In this document: in pieces, positions 44,383 to 53,087 of the stretch
Position numbering within the stretch: position 1 is the first letter of the stretch
How the letters are laid out: each line of letters starts with the position of its first letter
Origin: Streptomyces sp. PKU-EA00015
GTDB lineage: Bacteria > Actinomycetota > Actinomycetes > Streptomycetales > Streptomycetaceae
Assembly: GCF_013387495.1 (NCBI RefSeq)
Contig: NZ_JABZEE010000023.1
Location: 1-58,008, forward strand
DNA length: 58,008 bases
Reading direction: 5' to 3'
Notes under the pieces: model-generated
Told to the model about the DNA's origin: nothing
The model's database searches: none
The model's input: the letters and a program-made list of their open reading frames with translations, nothing else
Position numbers and translations under genes: made by a program

Positions 44383-45873
44383 ATGGGCTGCTCCCGGCCC
44401 GGAAGGCAGGAGACCCGACAGCAGATGACGGAACGAGCCCCACAGCGCACCCCCAACCGGCAGCTCGCCGCGCTCATCGCGGAGGCGGGCTTCTCCCATG
44501 CCGGGCTCGCCCGCAGAGTCGACCAGCTGGGCCTCGAACACGGCCTCGACCTGCGCTACGACAAGACCTCCGTCACGCGCTGGCTGCGCGGTCAGCAGCC
44601 GCGCGGTACGACCCCGGCGCTGATCGCCGAGGTGTTCACCCGGCGGCTCGGGCGGCGGCTGTCCGCCCAGGACCTCGGCCTGGACGCCTGTGCGCCGGTC
44701 TACGCGGGCCTGGAGTTCGCGGCCACGCCCGAGGAAGCCGTGGACATCGTCAGCGGGCTGTGGCGCAAGGACTCCGGCAGCCACGCCGAACTGCGGAAGA
44801 TCGCGTTCACCCCCGCCGGTCTGGTCGTGCCGAGCCGGGACTGGCTGATCGGCCGCGCCGACGAGCGGGTGGGCCGCGGCGAGACGGCGCACAGCGGCCC
44901 GGGCCGGGTCCCGCCCCAGGGCGGCCGCCTCACCGTGCCCCGGCAGCGCGGCACCGATCGCGGACCCGGCCAGAAGGTCTCCGGCGGCGACATCTCCGCC
45001 CTGCGCTCCGTCGGCGAACTGTTCCGCGCCCTCGACCACGCCTACGGCGGCGGCCACGCCCGGCAGGCCCTCGTCCGCTACCTGGAGCACGAGGCCGAGC
45101 CGATGCTGCGCGGCACGTACGGGGAGGCGCTGGGCCGCCGGCTCTTCGCCGCGGCCGCCGATCTGACCCGGCTCGCCGGGTGGACCTCGTACGACATAGC
45201 GGCACACGGCCTCGCCCAGCGGTACTTCGTCCAGGCCCTGCGGCTCGCGCAGGCGGCGGGGGACCGGGCGTACGGCTCGTACGTGCTCGTCACCATGAGC
45301 CGCCAGGCCGTCTACCTCGGGCACGGCCGCGAGGCGGTGCAGCTGACCCGGGTCGCGCAGCAGGGCGTGGGCTCCTCGGCGCCGCCGCTGGTACAGGCAC
45401 TGCTGAACGCCGCCGAGGCGCGGGCCCACGGGGTGCTCGGCGATGCGCGGGCCTGCAACGCGGCCCTCGCCCGCGCGGAGCGCGCGCTGGAGTCGGCCAG
45501 GCCGGGCGACGACGTGCCGCACTGGGCGAGCTTCTTCGACGAGGCGCAGCTCGCCGACGAGATCGGGCACTGCCACCGTGATCTCCAGCAGTACCGCTCG
45601 GCGGTCCAGCACGCGGAGCGCTCGCTCAGGCTGCGGGCCCCGGCCTTCGCCCGCAGCCGGCTGTTCTGCCGGGTGGTCCTCGCGACGGCGCGCCTGGGCC
45701 TGGGGGAGCTGGAGCAGGCGTGCGCGCTGGGGGCGGAGGCGGCGCTGCAGGCGTCGGAGATGCGGTCGGCGCGGGCGTCGGAGTACGTGCGGGAATTCGA
45801 GCGCCGCCTGGAGCCGTACCGGGACGCGAGCCCGGTCCGCACGTACCGCGACAGGGTGGCGGCGCTGGGGTAG
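44383..45873 (+). CDS. NsdA-like large transcriptional regulator
   Basis: 496 residues. The N-terminal portion (about 20-110) holds a helix-turn-helix-like region: AALIAEAGFSHAGLARRVDQLG and YDKTSVTRWLRGQQPRG. The long C-terminal half is helical repeats (TPR-like, e.g. AHGVLGDARACNAALARAERAL). This build is that of Streptomyces regulators like NsdA and other Cro/C1-type TPR regulators that affect antibiotic production and differentiation. The ATG at 44383 has GGAGGT 6 nt before it; the shorter start at 44425 (MTERAPQ) is also possible. Confidence 0.85.
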   Translation: MGCSRPGRQETRQQMTERAPQRTPNRQLAALIAEAGFSHAGLARRVDQLGLEHGLDLRYDKTSVTRWLRGQQPRGTTPALIAEVFTRRLGRRLSAQDLGLDACAPVYAGLEFAATPEEAVDIVSGLWRKDSGSHAELRKIAFTPAGLVVPSRDWLIGRADERVGRGETAHSGPGRVPPQGGRLTVPRQRGTDRGPGQKVSGGDISALRSVGELFRALDHAYGGGHARQALVRYLEHEAEPMLRGTYGEALGRRLFAAAADLTRLAGWTSYDIAAHGLAQRYFVQALRLAQAAGDRAYGSYVLVTMSRQAVYLGHGREAVQLTRVAQQGVGSSAPPLVQALLNAAEARAHGVLGDARACNAALARAERALESARPGDDVPHWASFFDEAQLADEIGHCHRDLQQYRSAVQHAERSLRLRAPAFARSRLFCRVVLATARLGLGELEQACALGAEAALQASEMRSARASEYVREFERRLEPYRDASPVRTYRDRVAALG

Positions 45874-45955
45874 CCCCTGCGGGTGCGCTTTCCCCTACCC
45901 GCCCCTTCCCGAAACCGGGGCGAGCCCCGGACCCGTACCGTGCTCCGTGCGGTGT

Positions 45956-46062
45956 CCTCAATCGCAGGACGGGCTGCAATGCAGCCCCGCTGGGGGCACC
46001 TCCCACGGCCGCCAGGCCGTAGGGGGAGATTGAGGCGCGGGGGTCCGGGGGCGGAGCCCCCG
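45956..46062. repeat. Streptomyces intergenic repeat with nested hairpins
   Basis: An 80-bp unit framed by the 8-bp inverted ends CCTCAATC (45956-45963) and GATTGAGG (46028-46035). Inside are a perfect 7-bp hairpin GGGCTGC-AAT-GCAGCCC (45971-45987) and ACGGCC-GCCA-GGCCGT. A further stem CGGGGGC-GGA-GCCCCCG (46046-46062) follows. Similar 'CTCAATCGCxGGACGGGCTG' elements are scattered in Streptomyces genomes. It follows the NsdA-like gene and may stop its transcription. Confidence 0.8.
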
Positions 46063-46079
46063 AAACACCGCGCGGAGCG

Positions 46080-46487
46080 ACCACGGCAGCGGCCCGGCGT
46101 CCGAGCCGAGCAGGGTGATCCGGGTGTCCGCCGTGACCGGGGTGTCGTTCGGTCGCCGAGCCGATCCGTGGTGTGAAGCCGCTGGTGCGCGTGGTCTCGC
46201 CGCGCAGCTGCTCGGCGAGCTCCCGGACCGACTGGCGTGCGGGCCGGGGAATTCGGCCCGCCCTCCGGGAAGCGCGGTCAGTGTGCGGGAGTGCGGGTCG
46301 ACGGGGATGCGGGTGTTCGGGGTGAGGGCCGTGGTGCCGCCGAGATCGGACCACTCGGTCGGGCGGGGGACGACGTTCGGGGGTGGTCCGGCTGATTGCG
46401 GCTGGTCGGCAGCTGTAGCACCCGATGAGCGATAGCTCCGATGACCAGACTCAGGGTGAGAGTGAAAATGGGCGTGAAGCGTCGCAC
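46080..46487 (-). pseudogene. Frameshifted remnant of a secreted GH20 beta-N-acetylhexosaminidase
   Basis: A good start exists: GTG at 46487 with GGGAG upstream and a signal peptide FTPIFTLTLSLVIGAIAH. The frame then breaks. The GH20 N-terminal domain continues in other frames as PPPNVVPRPTEWSDLGG, LTPNTRIPVDPHS, SVRELAEQLRGET and VTADTRITLLGSDAGPL. The match order follows intact hexosaminidases, but three frames are needed and the catalytic barrel is missing. The remnant ends at the repeat element. Confidence 0.75.
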
Positions 46488-46619
46488 TACTGTCTCCCGG
46501 CATCAAGGGGCACCGGGAACGTAGTGCGGGGTCGAACCTCTGCCAAGGGAGAGGTCGGATGTATCGCTTGGACTTCTGGAGCGAGTCGTCCGAGGGCGGT
46601 GGCGGCCGCCCTCGGTGAC

Positions 46620-47942
46620 TCAGGCCGCCGCCAGCGCGGGCGTCACGCAGCCCGGCCGGATGCCGACGTCCGACAGGAGCGCGTGCGCGGCCCGGCGGCC
46701 CGAGAACAGCGCGCCCTGGACCGTCGCCGTGTCCCGGTGGTCGCCGCAGACGTAGAGCCCCGCCAGCACGCGCACCGGGCGGCGCAGGTCGTGCGGCGGC
46801 CTCATATCCGGTACGGCCGCCGCTTCGTGATGGACGCTCAGGAGCTCCCAGTCGGTCGTCGGCGTCCCGTACAGCGTCTCCAGGTGGCGTCGCACCTGCC
46901 GGTCCACGTCGTCGGGCAGGCCCCCCACCACCGTGGAGGAGATCAGCGCCCGGCCCTCGGGCGCGCGGGACGGGTCGACCTCGCTCATCACCGCCGTGTG
47001 CGAGACGGGCCCGACGCGGTCCGCGTCCAGGACCAGCGACGGATCGGTCAGCGGAGGCTCCGGCGCGGTGTGGTGCACCACCGTCACCGGCCGGAACGAA
47101 GGCACCCGCAGCCCCGGCAGCAGCTCCGCCGCCGTCCGCGCGTCCGTGGCGACCACGACGGAACGGCAGCGGAACTCGCCGTGCTCCTCGGTCGTGACCC
47201 TGTTGGTCGCGATGGCCGTGACCCGTGTGCCCGTGCGGACCGTCCCCTCCGGCAGCGCGGCGGCCAGCAGTTCGGGCAGGGCGGACGCACCGCCCGCCGG
47301 GACGCACAGCCTGCCGCGCGCGTAACCGCGCAGCACCAGGTCGGCGCACCGGCTGGAGGTGGTCAGCTCCGGGTCGCACAGCAGCGCGGCCAGCAGGGGG
47401 CGCAGGAAGCCGTGCACCGTACGGGCGGGCAGTCCACGGCTGTGGAGGGCGTCGGCGGCGGCGCGTTCCGGCCGGGCCAGCACCCGCCGTACGGAGGTGC
47501 CCGCGAGTCGCGCCAGCGACGCCCCCAGCCGGGCCTGGTCGAGATGCCGCGGCCGAGGGGCGCTCGCAAGGGCGCGCGCGACGGTGAATGCGACCCCTAC
47601 GCCCCGGGTGGCGTGCGGCGACGTCCCGACCTCGCCGGTCCGCTGGAGCCGCCCTTCGGCGTGCACGAGCACACCGGGCGAGAACAACCGCAGTTCGGCG
47701 TCGCGCAGCGCGGTGATGCGCCGCAGCTCCGGGAACGCGGTACTGAGCAACTGACCTGCGCGGTCGAGCCGGAATCCGTCGATCCGCTCGGTGGCCATGC
47801 GCCCGCCCACGACCGGGGCGGCCTCCAGGACCCTGACCGTCACCCCCGCACTGGCGAGCCGATGAGCTGCCGAGAGTCCGGCGATCCCGGCCCCGACGAT
47901 GACGACGTCCGCGTGATCCGCATGCTGAGCGGTGCTGAGCAC
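46620..47942 (-). CDS. FAD-dependent amine/phytoene-type oxidoreductase
   Basis: 440 residues from a GTG at 47942 with GGAGG before it. DVVIVGAGIAGLSAAHRL is the N-terminal FAD fold and VLEAAPVVGGRM the second strand; the C-terminal segment GLYVCGDHRDTATVQGALFSGRRAA holds the FAD-contacting end. It belongs to the amine oxidase/protoporphyrinogen oxidase-like superfamily; the true substrate is unknown. The 530-bp stretch upstream (47943-48472) contains no coding sequence I can support. Confidence 0.9.
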   Translation of the reverse strand: MLSTAQHADHADVVIVGAGIAGLSAAHRLASAGVTVRVLEAAPVVGGRMATERIDGFRLDRAGQLLSTAFPELRRITALRDAELRLFSPGVLVHAEGRLQRTGEVGTSPHATRGVGVAFTVARALASAPRPRHLDQARLGASLARLAGTSVRRVLARPERAAADALHSRGLPARTVHGFLRPLLAALLCDPELTTSSRCADLVLRGYARGRLCVPAGGASALPELLAAALPEGTVRTGTRVTAIATNRVTTEEHGEFRCRSVVVATDARTAAELLPGLRVPSFRPVTVVHHTAPEPPLTDPSLVLDADRVGPVSHTAVMSEVDPSRAPEGRALISSTVVGGLPDDVDRQVRRHLETLYGTPTTDWELLSVHHEAAAVPDMRPPHDLRRPVRVLAGLYVCGDHRDTATVQGALFSGRRAAHALLSDVGIRPGCVTPALAAA

Positions 47943-48472
47943 GTGCCCCTCCCCGAGGTCGGCGCGGCTGGTGGGAACCTCATGCCCCCATCAGGCCCGG
48001 GGAATACCCGAGTTCGCACCGAGACTAGGAACCGGGACCCCGACCTGCAGTCGCGCACACGACGGAGCACCGGAGCGCGGGGGCGCACGGCGCCGGTCGT
48101 CCGTCGTCCCCGTGCGGGACGCCGCCCACCGCCGCGGCCGTCGCCCGGCCGCGCGCCGCCGCCGCGTCGCGGCGATCGGCCGCGTACCGCGTCGCGATGC
48201 CCTGTCCGCCCGCGAGGCGGCCTCGCCCGTGACGGCTTGCGGCCGTGGCGCGTCCCCGGCGGCATACCGCGGTGCGATGGCAGCGCCTTGCGGGCTCGGC
48301 GTTGCCTGTCGCCGGCCTTTACCGGTCCGCCGCCGGGCGGCGGTGGCGGCGCGTGGCGGCGGAGCCGTCGGGGCCACAGGGCGTTACGTCGCACCTCCGG
48401 TGGCAGGGACGCCGCCCGCCCCGCCCGGGTCCACGCCGGGGTGCGCGACCCGGCCGTGCCGCCCCCGGGCGG
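47943..48472. other. 530-bp gap without a recognisable gene
   Basis: GC-rich and open in several frames, but none gives protein-like sequence. It should include the amine oxidase promoter near its left end and the 3' region of the SDR on its right. I see no repeat, RNA or operator I would name. Confidence 0.5.
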
Positions 48473-49372
48473 CTACCGCAGGGCCGCGCGGATGGCGTCG
48501 TCGATATGAGGGAACGCGAACGAGAAGCCCGACTCCAACAGGCGGACCGGCAGCGCGCGTTGGCTGCTCAGGACGTCCGAGGCCATCTCGCCCAGCACCA
48601 GCCGCAACAACGGTGTCGGGACCGCGAAGAGCGCCGGGCGGTGCAGGACCCGGCCCATCGCCTCCGTCACCTCGCGGTTGGTCACCGGCTCCGGCGCCGT
48701 CAGGTTCACCGGGCCCGACAGCGACTCCGTGTCCAGGATGTGCCGCAGCGCCGCCACCTCGTCGTGCAGCGCGATGAAGCTCCAGTACTGGCGCCCGCTG
48801 CCGAGCCGTCCCCCGAGCCCCGCCCGGAACAGCGGGAACATCCGGCCCCACGCGCCGCCCTCCCGGGCCACCACCAGGCCGGTGCGGGCGAACGCCGTAC
48901 GCACGCCCGCCTCCTGCGCGGGCGCCGCCGCCTCCTCCCACTCCACGCACACACCCGGCAGGAAACCTTCCCCCGGCGGCGCGTCCTCGTCCACCGGACG
49001 GTCTCCTGTGTCGCCGTAGAAGCCGACCGCGCTGCCGCTGACCAGCACCTTCGGCGGGGTGTCCAGCGAGGCCACCGCCTCCGCGATCGCCGCCGTGCCG
49101 AGCACCCGGCTGTCGCGGATCTCCCTGCGGTACGCCTGCGTCCAGCGGTGGTCGCCCACCCCCGCGCCGGCGAGGTGCACGACCGCGTCGCAGCCCACGA
49201 GGCCCGCGACGTCGACGTACTGCCGCCGCGGGTCCCACTCGACCTCGTCGCCCGCCCCGGACGGGTGCCGCACCAGCCGCACCACCTCGTGCCCGTCCGC
49301 GCGCAGCGAGCGCACGAGCGCCTTGCCGATGAGCCCCGAGGCGCCGGTGACGGCGATACGCGATCTCTGCAT
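48473..49372 (-). CDS. TIGR01777-type SDR epimerase
   Basis: 299 residues: RIAVTGASGLIGKALVRSL (Rossmann, GASGLIG at 10-16), VSGSAVGFYGDTGDRPVDE and a C-terminal DUF1731-type segment (MASDVLSSQRALPVRLLESGF). This is the TIGR01777 family (E. coli YfcH/SulA-like), NAD(P)-binding with unknown substrate. The ATG at 49372 gives the expected N-terminus. It is divergent from the GNAT gene across 44 nt. Confidence 0.92.
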   Translation of the reverse strand: MQRSRIAVTGASGLIGKALVRSLRADGHEVVRLVRHPSGAGDEVEWDPRRQYVDVAGLVGCDAVVHLAGAGVGDHRWTQAYRREIRDSRVLGTAAIAEAVASLDTPPKVLVSGSAVGFYGDTGDRPVDEDAPPGEGFLPGVCVEWEEAAAPAQEAGVRTAFARTGLVVAREGGAWGRMFPLFRAGLGGRLGSGRQYWSFIALHDEVAALRHILDTESLSGPVNLTAPEPVTNREVTEAMGRVLHRPALFAVPTPLLRLVLGEMASDVLSSQRALPVRLLESGFSFAFPHIDDAIRAALR

Positions 49373-49416
49373 GGCCCCATCCTGCCCCGCCCGTACCGCA
49401 TGGCACAGTTGCCCCC

Positions 49417-49938
49417 ATGCCCGAGTCGCACACACGTCCAGCGATACCCCCGGCGATACGTCCCGCGCGCGCCGCCGACGACACGGCCCTCGGCGAACTC
49501 GACCGGGCGACCTGGTCGCCCCTGCACGCCGTGCAGCCGCGGCCCGAGCCCCCGTACGGCCCGTTCTTCGACGCCACCCACCGGCCCGAGGACTTCCTGG
49601 TCGCGGAGGACACCGACGGCACGCTCCTCGGCTACATCCGCCTCGTGCGACCGACGCCCCTCGCCTGCAACCGGCATGTACGCCAGATCCAGGGCCTCGC
49701 CGTGGCCGACCGGGCACGGGGCCGCGGCGTCGGCCGGGCCCTGCTGCGCGCGGCGTGCGACGAGGCGCGCCGCCAGGGCGCCATCCGCCTCACCCTGCGC
49801 GTCCTCGGCCACAACGCCCCGGCGCGCGCGCTGTACGAGGCGGAGGGCTTCAGGGTCGAGGGCGTGCTCCCGGGTGAGTTCCTGCTGGAGGGGCGTTACG
49901 TGGACGACGTCCTGATGGGCCGTTCCCTGGAGGCGTGA
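49417..49938 (+). CDS. GNAT-family N-acetyltransferase
   Basis: 173 residues: AIRPARAADDTALGELDRATW at the start, QIQGLAVADRARGRGVGRALLRAACDEAR as the acetyl-CoA motif, and LGHNAPARALYEAEGFRVEG near the end. A typical small-molecule or ribosomal-protein acetyltransferase; the substrate is unknown. Convergent with the DUF4240 gene (25 nt). Confidence 0.9.
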   Translation: MPESHTRPAIPPAIRPARAADDTALGELDRATWSPLHAVQPRPEPPYGPFFDATHRPEDFLVAEDTDGTLLGYIRLVRPTPLACNRHVRQIQGLAVADRARGRGVGRALLRAACDEARRQGAIRLTLRVLGHNAPARALYEAEGFRVEGVLPGEFLLEGRYVDDVLMGRSLEA

Positions 49939-49963
49939 CCCGCGCGGACGTACCGCCGGGCGG

Positions 49964-50482
49964 TCAGCCGCCGAAACGTTCCCACAGGCGCGGGAAGCGC
50001 CGCGCCAGCGCCGCGTCGTCGTCGAAGGCGAACGGGACGCCCGCCGGCTCGGTCGCCTGCACCGGAATACCGAGGTCCGGCGCGTCGACACCGGTCAGCT
50101 GCTCGTACGCCTCGTCCGCCGCGTAGCCCAGCTCCTCGCCGTCTCCGTCGATGTCCTCGTCGAAGTCGTCCAGCAGCTCCGCCAGCGAGTCGGGGTCGTG
50201 CACCGCGCCCTCGAAGACCTCGCGGCCCTGGCCGATGAGCCAGCAGCGGAAGTAGTCGAACGCGTCGTCGCTCGCGCCGCCGAGCAGCACGGCCGCCGCG
50301 CCCCACAGGTCCCAGGTGTACGCGCGGTTGTAGCGAGCCTCGAAGTGCCGGGCGAAGTCCAGCACGGAGTCGGGATCGAGCTGCAGCAGCCGCTCGACGA
50401 GCAGCTCGGCATGGTCCTCGGGGTCGCCCTCGGCGGCCTCACGGGTGCTGTCGACGATCTCCCAGAACTCCGTCTCGTCCAT
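49964..50482 (-). CDS. DUF4240 protein
   Basis: 172 residues, very acidic. MDETEFWEIVDSTREAAEGD, WDLWGAAAVLLGGASDDAF and WLIGQGREVFEGAVHDPDSLAEL are the DUF4240 landmarks. Many DUF4240 genes sit near WGR or polymorphic-toxin immunity genes, but no toxin is seen here. The start is the ATG at 50482, with a GTG one codon upstream. Confidence 0.88.
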   Translation of the reverse strand: MDETEFWEIVDSTREAAEGDPEDHAELLVERLLQLDPDSVLDFARHFEARYNRAYTWDLWGAAAVLLGGASDDAFDYFRCWLIGQGREVFEGAVHDPDSLAELLDDFDEDIDGDGEELGYAADEAYEQLTGVDAPDLGIPVQATEPAGVPFAFDDDAALARRFPRLWERFGG

Positions 50483-50622
50483 CACGGGACAAGCATCGTG
50501 TCTGGGGGAGGGCGGCGCACGCGGAGCCGGGGAAAGCGGCCGTATCGAGATGAGCGGTCCATCGGGGCGACGGGCGGCAATGCCGGACAGAAGGTGTCGG
50601 GATTCCGTGCGACGGTCGCTCC

Positions 50623-51609
50623 ATGACGACGAACGAGCCGTTGAACGGATCCGTGGACAAGCCCCCGCACCACTCGCAGGAGTCGCCGGCCGGCCCCCGG
50701 GGCCGGCCGCTGCACGGCAGGATCGCGCTGGTCGCGGGCGCGACCCGGGGCGCGGGCCGCGCCATCGCCGTGGAACTCGGCGCCGCGGGCGCCACGGTCT
50801 ACGTGAGTGGCCGCACCACCCGCGAGCACGTCAGCGAGGTGGGCCGCGCGCAGGAGACGATCGAGGGGACCGCCGAACTCGTCACCGCCGCCGGCGGGAC
50901 GGGCATCGCCGTCCCCACCGACCACCTGGAGGCCGACCGGGTCCGGTCGCTGGTCGACCGCATCGACCGCGACCAAGGACGCCTGGACATCCTGGTGAAC
51001 GACATCTGGGGCGGGAACTTCCTGCTCGACTTCGACACCAGGATGTGGGACGTCGACCTCGAGCGCGGCCTGCGCATGATCGACCTGGGGGTGCGGACGC
51101 ACATCATCACGAGCAGCATCGCGCTGCCCCTGCTGGTACGGGAGCCGGGCGGCCTGGTCGTCGAGGTGACGGACGGGACCGCGGAGACGAACAGGGAGCC
51201 CCGCGAGAACTTCTACTACGACCTCGCCAAGAACGGGCCGATCCGCATGGCGTACCTCCTCGGCGAGGAACTGAAGGAGGTGGGCGCGACGGCGGTGGCG
51301 GTCACCCCGGGGTTCCTCCGCTCCGAGGAGATGCTGGACATCTTCGGCCTCACGGAGGAGACCTGGCGGGACGGCATCGCCAAGCAGCGGCACTGGGCGC
51401 TGTCCGAGTCCCCGGCGTACCTGGGCCGCGGCGTGGCGGCTCTGGCCGCCGACCCGGACCGGGCCCGCTGGAACGGCGCATCGCTGGACAGCGGCCGGCT
51501 GGCCAAGGAGTACGGCGTCACGGACACGGACGGCAGCCGCCCGGACGTCTGGGGCTTCATGCTGGCGGAGAAGGCGGGCGAGACCCCGCGCGTGGACGCG
51601 TACCGCTGA
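50623..51609 (+). CDS. Short-chain dehydrogenase/reductase
   Basis: 328 residues. After an extended N-terminus (about 1-30), the NAD(P) motif GATRGAG is at 39-45, NDIWGG is the NNAG-type motif, and the catalytic pair is in FYYDLAK. The reaction is an oxidation or reduction of an unknown substrate. The sequence SPAYLGRGVAALAADPDRARWNG is typical of one actinobacterial subgroup. Convergent with the WYL gene. Confidence 0.9.
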   Translation: MTTNEPLNGSVDKPPHHSQESPAGPRGRPLHGRIALVAGATRGAGRAIAVELGAAGATVYVSGRTTREHVSEVGRAQETIEGTAELVTAAGGTGIAVPTDHLEADRVRSLVDRIDRDQGRLDILVNDIWGGNFLLDFDTRMWDVDLERGLRMIDLGVRTHIITSSIALPLLVREPGGLVVEVTDGTAETNREPRENFYYDLAKNGPIRMAYLLGEELKEVGATAVAVTPGFLRSEEMLDIFGLTEETWRDGIAKQRHWALSESPAYLGRGVAALAADPDRARWNGASLDSGRLAKEYGVTDTDGSRPDVWGFMLAEKAGETPRVDAYR

Positions 51610-51724
51610 CCCTCCGCCCGCGGGCGCGGGGGCGTCGCGCCCGCGGGCGCCGCCCGGCGCATGCGCCCGGGTCCGCGGGCGGCGTGCCTGCCTCACCACC
51701 CTGTGGCCGGTGCCGGGCGCGCCC

Positions 51725-51809
51725 GGTGGTCTGCCTCGGCGGCGCGGTGGCGTCGGGCGGGTCCGGGCCCGGGCGCCGGGCTCGCCGGTGGTCTGCCTCG
51801 GCGGCGCGG
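51725..51809. repeat. 23-bp direct repeat pair
   Basis: Two copies of GGTGGTCTGCCTCGGCGGCG plus CGG at 51725-51747 and 51787-51809, 62 bp apart, in the 205-bp gap between the convergent SDR and WYL genes. The first copy is preceded by GCGCGCCC and the second by GGGCTCGCC. They do not resemble a known element. Confidence 0.75.
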
Positions 51810-51814
51810 GGCCG

Positions 51815-52780
51815 TCAGGGGTACAGGTCGCGCAGCCGTGTCGCGGTCGTCGCGAAGCGTTCCCGGAGCGCCGCCGGTGTCAGGACCTCCGCCTCCGCGC
51901 CCAGCGTCAGCAACTGCGAGTACGCCACATCCAGGGACTCCACCGGGAGCGTGAGCGTCACGCGGCCCCGGGCGTCTTGCGGGGGCGCGGCGGCGAGCGC
52001 CTCCTCGGCCGCCGAGCGGTCCGTCACGTACGGCAGGCGCTCCGCACCCGCCTCCGTCACCCGCACCACCACCTCCGCGCGGAGGATGGAGCGCGCGAAC
52101 TCGGCCGCGCGCTCCGCCCAGAAGCCGGGCAGGTCGAAGTCCTCGTCCCGTTCGAAGACCTCCCCGTCCGCCTCCGCCGCCGAGAACCGGTCGACCCGGT
52201 ACACCCGGAACGAGCCCTCCGCGCGGGCGCACAAGTACCAGACGCCCGCCTTCAGCACGAGACCGTACGGCTCCAGCTCCCGCTCCACCTCGGTGTCCCG
52301 GCGGCGGTACGACGCCCGGATCCGGTGGTCCGCCCACACCGCCTCCGCGATCAGCGGCAGCAGCTCCGGCGTCCGCGGCTCCTGGTACCACCCGGGCGCG
52401 TCCAGATGGAACCGCTGCGCCGCCGAGTGCGGGGCGTCCCGCAGGGACGGGAGCAGCGCCGCGGACACCTTCAGGCGCGCCGCGGAGGCCGCGTCCTGAA
52501 GGCCCATGTCCCGCAGCGCGCCCGGCAGTCCGGACAGGAACAGGGCCTCGGCCTCGTCGCGCCCGAGGCCGGTCAGCCGGGTGCGGTACCCGCCGATCAG
52601 CCGGTAGCCCCCGCTGCGCCCACGGTCCGCGTAGACCGGCACCCCCGCCTCGCAGAGCGCGAGCGCGTCCCGCGTCACGGTCCGCTCGGACACCTCCAGC
52701 TCCCGTGCCAGCTCGGCCCCGGTCATGGCGGATCTCGCCTGGAGCAGCAGCACCATCTTGATCAGCCGGGCAGCGCGCAT
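51815..52780 (-). CDS. WYL-domain transcriptional regulator (YafY/DeoR-like)
   Basis: 321 residues. The N-terminal winged helix (about 3-50: KMVLLLQARSAMTGAELARELEVSERTVTRD) is followed by a WYL domain (about 130-215: RRRDTEVERELEPYGLVLKAGVWYLCA) and a C-terminal WCX-type region. WYL regulators bind nucleic acids or nucleotides and sit beside defence loci in some genomes; nothing of that kind is adjacent here. Confidence 0.92.
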   Translation of the reverse strand: MRAARLIKMVLLLQARSAMTGAELARELEVSERTVTRDALALCEAGVPVYADRGRSGGYRLIGGYRTRLTGLGRDEAEALFLSGLPGALRDMGLQDAASAARLKVSAALLPSLRDAPHSAAQRFHLDAPGWYQEPRTPELLPLIAEAVWADHRIRASYRRRDTEVERELEPYGLVLKAGVWYLCARAEGSFRVYRVDRFSAAEADGEVFERDEDFDLPGFWAERAAEFARSILRAEVVVRVTEAGAERLPYVTDRSAAEEALAAAPPQDARGRVTLTLPVESLDVAYSQLLTLGAEAEVLTPAALRERFATTATRLRDLYP

Positions 52781-52799
52781 GGAGGCATTGTCGCGCAGC

Positions 52800-53030
52800 T
52801 CAGGCCGGCGGCTCCTGGAGCTGCGTCACCCACTTCTCCTGGTCCTGCGGGCACTCCGGGCAGACCTCCCGGGCGTAACCCGCCGAGCGGTGCCCGCCCA
52901 CCTCGATCCACTGCGCCGGGTTCTGCGCGGTGGGCACGATCGCGTCCATCGGGACCGCGGTGCACGATCGTCGCCGCCCGCTCGACGGCGTGGAGATCGA
53001 CGACCGCGAAGTCCGCGCCCGGCGCCCGGC
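52800..53030 (-). pseudogene. Small gene or frameshifted gene remnant beside aceE
   Basis: The last 49 codons (52800-52949, starting MDAIVPTAQNPAQWIEVG) have near-perfect G/C third positions and end CPECPQDQEKWVTQLQEPPA. Directly upstream a different frame reads ADFAVVDLHAVERAATIVH, also protein-like, but the two are not in register. So this is either a 49-residue gene with no clear ribosome site or, more likely, one longer gene broken by a frameshift. I cannot name the family. A short CxxC in EVCPECPQ may bind metal. Confidence 0.4.
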
Positions 53031-53078
53031 CGTGTGCGAGGGCCCCGGAGGCAGCTGCCTCCGGGGCCCTCGCACACG
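53031..53078 (-). terminator. aceE terminator: 48-bp perfect palindrome
   Basis: A continuous perfect palindrome with no spacer: left arm CGTGTGCGAG plus GGCCCCGGAGGCAG, centre AGCT, right arm its exact complement. It starts 10 nt past the aceE stop and can also end transcription from the other side. Confidence 0.85.
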
Positions 53079-53087
53079 CAACAGGTC

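Noticed and set aside
47943..48472. Small Arg/Pro-rich open frames on both strands
   Set aside because: No start with a ribosome site, no motif and no coherent composition.
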